Source of the DNA: Anaerolineales bacterium
Lineage (GTDB): Bacteria; Chloroflexota; Anaerolineae; UBA7937
Reading direction: 5' to 3'
Assembly: GCA_030593425.1 (NCBI GenBank)
Contig: JAUVHF010000015.1
Location: forward strand, 1 to 16,734
DNA: 16,734 nt
Every line of letters starts with the position of its first letter. The first letter of the stretch is position 1. The notes under the pieces were generated by a model. That model did no database searches, had not been told where the DNA came from, and was given only the letters and a program-made list of their open reading frames with translations. A program made the position numbers and the translations under genes. This document shows, one piece after another, positions 12,679-16,734 of the stretch.

Positions 12679-14016
12679 ATGCCAAATAAAGAGGAACTTT
12701 TGGCTAGAGCGAAGAAGCCGGCCCAGGATGCCATGCGGTTACACCCCTACTATAAGGGGAAGATCGAGATGGTTTCCAAGTGTGTGATACGCGATTTTAA
12801 CGATTTCGCCATCTGGTATACCCCTGGCGTGGCTGCGCCCTGCCGGGCTATCGCCCAGGATAAGGAGTTGGTCTACGAGTATACCAACAAATGGAACACC
12901 GTGGCTGTAGTCAGCGATGGGACACGGGTTCTAGGCCTGGGGGACATAGGTCCTGAGGCGGGCTTGCCGGTGATGGAGGGGAAAGCGCTCCTCTTCAAGT
13001 ATTTGGGAGGGGTGGATGCTATCCCTATCTGTCTCGATACGAAGGAGCCTGAGGAGATCATCACCGCCGTCAAATGGCTGCAGCCCTCCTTCGGGGGGAT
13101 AAATCTGGAGGATATCGCCCAGCCCAAATGTTTCCACATCTTAGACACCCTGCGGCGGGAGATGGATATCCCGGTCTGGCATGACGATCAGCAAGGGACA
13201 GCGGCGGTTACCCTGGCGGGGCTGATCAACGGGCTGAAGTTCGTGGACAAGAAGATCGACCAGGTGAAGGTGGCCATGATCGGCGCTGGGGCCGCTAATA
13301 TCGCTGTAGCCAGGGTGATAGTGGCCGCGGGGGTCGATCCCAAGAAGATCATCATGTGCGACAGCAAGGGGACGCTTCATAAAGGGAGGAGAGAACTGAA
13401 GGAGAGCCACAAGGAGAAGTGGGAGATCTGCCTCAAGACTAATGAAGAAGATATCGTGGGCGGGATCCCCAAGGCGATGAAGGGGGCCGATGTGGTCATC
13501 GCCCTCTCCAAGCCGGGGCCGGATACCATCAAGAAGGAATGGGTCGCCGAGATGGCGCGTGATCCTATCCTCTTCGTCTGTGCCAACCCCATCCCCGAGA
13601 TCTGGCCCTGGGAGGCGAAGGAGGCGGGGGCCAAGGTGGTGGCTACCGGTCGCTCCGACTTCCCTAACCAGGTGAACAACTCTTTGGGCTTCCCTGGCAT
13701 CTTCCGGGGCACCCTGGATGTGAGGGCCCGGACCATCACCGATGAGATGTGTATCGCCGCGGCTTACGAGTTGGCCAAGACCGCTGAGGATAGGGGGATC
13801 AGCGAGGATTACCTTATCCCCACCATGGACGATTGGGAGGTCTTCCCTCGAGAGGCGGTGGCCGTGGCTATGAAGGCCCAGGAGCAAGGGGTGGCGCGGC
13901 TGAAACTGAGCGAAGAGGAACTCTATGAGCGAGCCTCGACCCTCATAAAGCGAGCCCGGGAGGAGACCCAACTTCTGATGAAAGAGGGGTTCATCCCGCA
14001 GGCTCCAGAGGAGTAG
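12679..14016 (+). CDS. Malic enzyme (malate to pyruvate + CO2)
   Basis: Oxidative decarboxylation of malate to pyruvate with NAD(P) reduction, or the reverse. The product is 445 aa, the short bacterial form without the C-terminal phosphotransacetylase domain of MaeB. The substrate domain has Tyr47 in WYTPGVAAPC, DGTRVLGLGDIGPEAGLPVM (80-99) and Lys102 in EGKALLFK. Metal ligands are expected at Glu144, Asp145 (INLEDI) and Asp170 (HDDQQGTAAV). The Rossmann motif GAGAAN is at 202-207, with Asp228 after the second strand (CDSKG). SDFPNQVNNSLGFPG and IFRG follow. All catalytic residues appear intact. NAD versus NADP use cannot be settled by eye. It starts 2 nt after acsE, with GAGGG upstream, so it is made from the same message as the acetyl-CoA pathway. 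That is not a standard place for it. Confidence 0.93.
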   Translation: MPNKEELLARAKKPAQDAMRLHPYYKGKIEMVSKCVIRDFNDFAIWYTPGVAAPCRAIAQDKELVYEYTNKWNTVAVVSDGTRVLGLGDIGPEAGLPVMEGKALLFKYLGGVDAIPICLDTKEPEEIITAVKWLQPSFGGINLEDIAQPKCFHILDTLRREMDIPVWHDDQQGTAAVTLAGLINGLKFVDKKIDQVKVAMIGAGAANIAVARVIVAAGVDPKKIIMCDSKGTLHKGRRELKESHKEKWEICLKTNEEDIVGGIPKAMKGADVVIALSKPGPDTIKKEWVAEMARDPILFVCANPIPEIWPWEAKEAGAKVVATGRSDFPNQVNNSLGFPGIFRGTLDVRARTITDEMCIAAAYELAKTAEDRGISEDYLIPTMDDWEVFPREAVAVAMKAQEQGVARLKLSEEELYERASTLIKRAREETQLLMKEGFIPQAPEE

Positions 14017-14050
14017 CAGGTGAGGCTGTCAGTCCGTCGGCGGTGGTTGC

Positions 14051-16734
14051 GTGGCAGATAGAACAGGCGCCGTCATGGTGGTGGGTGGCGGCATCGGTGG
14101 CATCCAGGCTGCCTTGGATTTGGCCGCGGCCCGCTTCAAGGTTTATCTGGTGGAGGCCAAGCCGGCCATCGGGGGCCACATGGCGCAACTGGATAAGACC
14201 TTCCCCACCAATGACTGCTCCATGTGTATCCTCTCCCCTAAACTGGTGGAGTGTGGTCGCCATCGGAATATCGAGATCCTGACTAATGCGGAACTCGTGG
14301 ACTTGGAGGGTCAGGCCGGTAACTTCAAGGCCAGAGTGGTCGTCCATCCCCGCTATGTGGATATGGAGAAGTGCACCGGCTGTGGGGAGTGCGCTCGCGT
14401 TTGTGTCCGAAGGACGGTGATCCCTTCGGAGTTCGAAGAAGGATTAGGGAAGCGGGGAGCCATCTATATCCCCTACCCCCAAGCGGTGCCCCTAAAGGCG
14501 ACCGTTGATCCGGAGACCTGCCTCTATCTTAAGCGGGGCAAATGCACTCTAGCCTGTGTGGAGGCTTGTCAGCCGAAGGCTATCGATTTTGACCAGAAAC
14601 CCCTAGAACTGTTACTCGACGTGGGAGCTGTGATTCTGGCGCCAGGCTATGAGCCCTACGATGCCCGAAAGTCAGCCGAGTTCGGCTTCGGTCGTTACCC
14701 CAATGTAGTAACCAGCCTCCAATTCGAGCGGATGCTCTCCGCCTCTGGGCCCACAGGTGGCCATATCCAGCGCCCCTCCGACGGAAGGAGGCCGAAGAAG
14801 ATAGCCTTCTTGCAATGCATCGGCTCGCGAGACCAGAACCACGACTACTGCTCCAGTGTCTGCTGCATGTACGCTACCAAAGAGGCGATCATGGCCAAGG
14901 AGCATGAGCCAGACACCGAAATCCAGATCTTCATGATGGATATGCGGGCTTTTAGCAAGGGGTATGAGGAGTACTACCATCGGGCCCAAGAGAGATACGG
15001 GGTGAAATACACCCGTTGTCGTATCTCCGCTCTTAAGGAGGAGCCAAAAACGAAGGATCTGATCGTTAGATACGAGGCCGAGGACGGGACCCTCTTGGAG
15101 GAGAGGTACGATCTAGTTGCCCTTTCCGTGGGGATGGAGATCTCGGAGAAGAGCAAAGAGTTAGGGCAGAGATTAGGTCTAGCCCTCGATGAGTATGGCT
15201 TCTGCCTGACCCCCACCTTCGACCCACTGGTTACCAGTCGTCTGGGCGTTTACGCCTGTGGTCCCTTTGTGGAGCCCAAGGATATTCCGGAAACGGTAAC
15301 GGAGGCCAGCGCGGCAGCGGCCAAGGCCGGGGAACTCCTCTCCACCGCTCGAGGTACGCTCACCGGGGAGCCCATATACCCTCCTGAGAGGAAGGTGGAG
15401 GGGGAGGAGCCTCGCATCGGGGTCTTCGTCTGTCATTGTGGCTCCAATATAGCGGGCTTCCTCGATGTATCTGAGGTCACAGCCTATGCTAAGAGCCTCC
15501 CTTACGTAGTCCATGCGGAGGATAACCTCTACTCCTGCTCCCAGGATACGGCGGAGATCATCAAAGAGAGGATAGAGGAGCACCGCTTGAATCGAGTGGT
15601 CGTGGCCGCTTGTACCCCCCGCACCCATGAACCTATCTTCCAGGAGACTATCCGCCAAGCAGGGCTTAACCCCTATCTTTTCCAGATGGCCAATATCCGT
15701 AACCAGTGCTCCTGGGTACACTCCCATGACTGGGAGGGGGCCACGGAGAAGGCGAAGGAGTTAGTGTGCATGTCGGTGGCTCGGGCTGCGGCTCTGGAAC
15801 CCCTCCATTGGACGGAGTTACCCCTAGAGCGGTCGGCCCTGGTGATCGGGGGTGGAGTGGCTGGGCTAAACGCTGCCCTCTCCTTGGCAGAGCAGGGTTT
15901 CCCGGTGCATCTGGTAGAGTCGAACGAGAGGCTGGGAGGGAACCTCCGCCGTGTCCACTACGACATCTACGGCTCTGCCCCTCAGGCTTACCTGCAAGAT
16001 CTCGTCTCTCGCGTGGAGAACCATGACCTGATAACCATCCATAAGGAGACGAGGTTGGTGGAGACCACAGGGTTTATCGGCAATTTCTCCTCCCGGCTGG
16101 AGACGAGGGGGAAAATAGACCTTATCGATCATGGAGCGATCATTGTGGCCACCGGGGGTCGCGATTATCAAGGGAGTGAGTATCTCTACGGCCAAGAGGA
16201 GAGGGTGTTAACTCAGGGGGAACTAGAGGAATTGATAGTACAGGAGCCGGGGAAGGTGGCCCAGGCTAAGGAAGTGGTGATGATCCAGTGTGTCCCCCCC
16301 ATGGCGCAAATAGGGTACTGTAGCCGTATCTGCTGCGCCGTGGCTGTAGAGAACGCCCTGCAGATAAAGGAGTTGAACCCTTCGACTAAGGTTTATATCC
16401 TCCATAAGGATCTACGCACCTACGGCTTTCTGGAACGAGAGTACGAGAAGGCTAGGAGCAAAGGGATCATCTTCCTGAGGTATGATGATGAGAGGGAGCC
16501 CCGGTTACAAAATGAGGGCGGCGATTTTAAGGTCACCTGCTATGAACAGGCTTTAGAAGAGGAGATAGTTCTCCATCCCGATCTCGTGGTTCTCAGCACA
16601 GCAACCCTTCCTTCCGAGGGGGTCAAAGAGTTGGCCTCAACCTTGAAGGTGCCCTTGGACCTTGATGGCTTCTTCCTAGAAGCCCATGTCAAGTTGCGAC
16701 CCTTGGATTTCGCCACCGATGGCATCTTTCTGGC
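14051..16734 (+). CDS. hdrA: Tandem HdrA-like FAD/iron-sulfur protein (3' end outside window)
   Basis: HdrA is the flavin subunit of heterodisulfide-reductase-type electron-bifurcating complexes. The frame is open from GTG 14051 to the window edge, 894 codons. GTG is the only start between the upstream TGA (14021) and the FAD motif. Module 1 (1 to about 450) has FAD motif GGGIGG (12-17), an inserted cluster site Cys56-x2-Cys59-x8-Cys68, ferredoxin motif Cys108-x2-Cys111-x2-Cys114-x3-Cys118, a second set Cys157, Cys165, Cys169 and Cys173, and Cys256 in FLQCIGSRD. Module 2 has the HdrA N-terminal domain (VCHCGSNIAG, Cys461/Cys463, then AACTPRTHEP), a second FAD motif GGGVAG (600-605) and Cys747 in MIQCVPP. 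It lacks both the FPTNDC-type insertion and the ferredoxin insertion in the part seen. Thus the N-terminal domain sits between two flavin modules. It begins 34 nt after the malic enzyme gene, so it is probably in the same operon. HdrB/C partners would be downstream. Confidence 0.92.
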   Translation, partial: MADRTGAVMVVGGGIGGIQAALDLAAARFKVYLVEAKPAIGGHMAQLDKTFPTNDCSMCILSPKLVECGRHRNIEILTNAELVDLEGQAGNFKARVVVHPRYVDMEKCTGCGECARVCVRRTVIPSEFEEGLGKRGAIYIPYPQAVPLKATVDPETCLYLKRGKCTLACVEACQPKAIDFDQKPLELLLDVGAVILAPGYEPYDARKSAEFGFGRYPNVVTSLQFERMLSASGPTGGHIQRPSDGRRPKKIAFLQCIGSRDQNHDYCSSVCCMYATKEAIMAKEHEPDTEIQIFMMDMRAFSKGYEEYYHRAQERYGVKYTRCRISALKEEPKTKDLIVRYEAEDGTLLEERYDLVALSVGMEISEKSKELGQRLGLALDEYGFCLTPTFDPLVTSRLGVYACGPFVEPKDIPETVTEASAAAAKAGELLSTARGTLTGEPIYPPERKVEGEEPRIGVFVCHCGSNIAGFLDVSEVTAYAKSLPYVVHAEDNLYSCSQDTAEIIKERIEEHRLNRVVVAACTPRTHEPIFQETIRQAGLNPYLFQMANIRNQCSWVHSHDWEGATEKAKELVCMSVARAAALEPLHWTELPLERSALVIGGGVAGLNAALSLAEQGFPVHLVESNERLGGNLRRVHYDIYGSAPQAYLQDLVSRVENHDLITIHKETRLVETTGFIGNFSSRLETRGKIDLIDHGAIIVATGGRDYQGSEYLYGQEERVLTQGELEELIVQEPGKVAQAKEVVMIQCVPPMAQIGYCSRICCAVAVENALQIKELNPSTKVYILHKDLRTYGFLEREYEKARSKGIIFLRYDDEREPRLQNEGGDFKVTCYEQALEEEIVLHPDLVVLSTATLPSEGVKELASTLKVPLDLDGFFLEAHVKLRPLDFATDGIFL

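Noticed and set aside
13141..13971. Long minus-strand open frame (276 codons) opposite the malic enzyme
   Set aside because: Same reasoning: composition shadow of a well-supported gene, rich in Gly/His/Leu/Asp/Arg without domain structure.
14587..14594. Another TTTTGACC inside the HdrA gene
   Set aside because: Single copy within a conserved coding segment (IDFDQ) with no phased neighbours; a chance match.
15766..16026. Plus-strand 86-codon frame inside the HdrA gene
   Set aside because: Out-of-frame shadow, Gly/Pro/Arg rich, overlapping a conserved FAD-binding region.

Overview
The window is a densely packed, entirely plus-strand stretch of bacterial DNA of moderately high GC. It carries most of the carbonyl branch of the Wood-Ljungdahl (reductive acetyl-CoA) pathway, preceded by a phosphorelay regulatory cassette and followed by the start of a very large HdrA-type flavin/iron-sulfur electron-transfer protein. 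The organism is a strict anaerobe that makes or oxidises acetyl-CoA through C1 units. The acetyl-CoA synthase is of the bacterial type (751 aa, with the N-terminal CODH-binding region), so it is a bacterium. The formyl-THF ligase does not resemble the clostridial type. My best guess is Chloroflexota or another uncultured anaerobic lineage, but taxonomy is inference and cannot be fixed from the sequence alone.

Region 1 (1-2511) is a two-component cassette. It holds the 3' part of a soluble PAS-histidine kinase whose frame is open to the window edge, a canonical OmpR/PhoB-type response regulator with a one-base frameshift in its DNA-binding domain, and a second OmpR-type regulator whose receiver has lost the phospho-acceptor Asp and the conserved Lys. 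A composite hairpin terminator follows.

Region 2 (2512-4483) begins with a regulatory gap. Four TTTTGACC-type direct repeats spaced exactly 11 bp apart lie just upstream of fhs, a formate-tetrahydrofolate ligase of the eukaryote-like (MTHFD1-like) type. Repeats of this period are what OmpR/PhoB winged-helix proteins usually bind, so the adjacent regulators are candidate controllers.

Region 3 (4484-14016) is a probable operon. A strong promoter (TTGACA, 17 bp, CATAAT) is bracketed by a perfect 11-bp inverted repeat, and a 12-mer from the fhs repeat array recurs just upstream. The genes are a small HMA-fold protein without CxxC, cooS/acsA (CO dehydrogenase), acsB (acetyl-CoA synthase), acsD and acsC (corrinoid iron-sulfur protein small and large subunits), acsE (methyl-THF:CFeSP methyltransferase) and a malic enzyme 2 nt behind acsE.

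Region 4 (14051 to the end) is a tandem HdrA-like protein (894 codons visible, 3' end missing). It has two FAD modules and several cysteine clusters and probably links the pathway to flavin-based electron bifurcation or confurcation.

Working together, Fhs activates formate onto THF. The intermediate methyl-branch genes (folD, metF, fdh) are not in the window. AcsE then moves the methyl group to the AcsCD corrinoid protein, CooS makes CO from CO2, and AcsB joins methyl, CO and CoA. Malic enzyme and HdrA would connect this to C4 metabolism and to low-potential electron supply. No cooC/acsF nickel-insertion ATPase is visible. No tRNA, rRNA, CRISPR array, insertion sequence or intergenic stretch over 300 bp was found.
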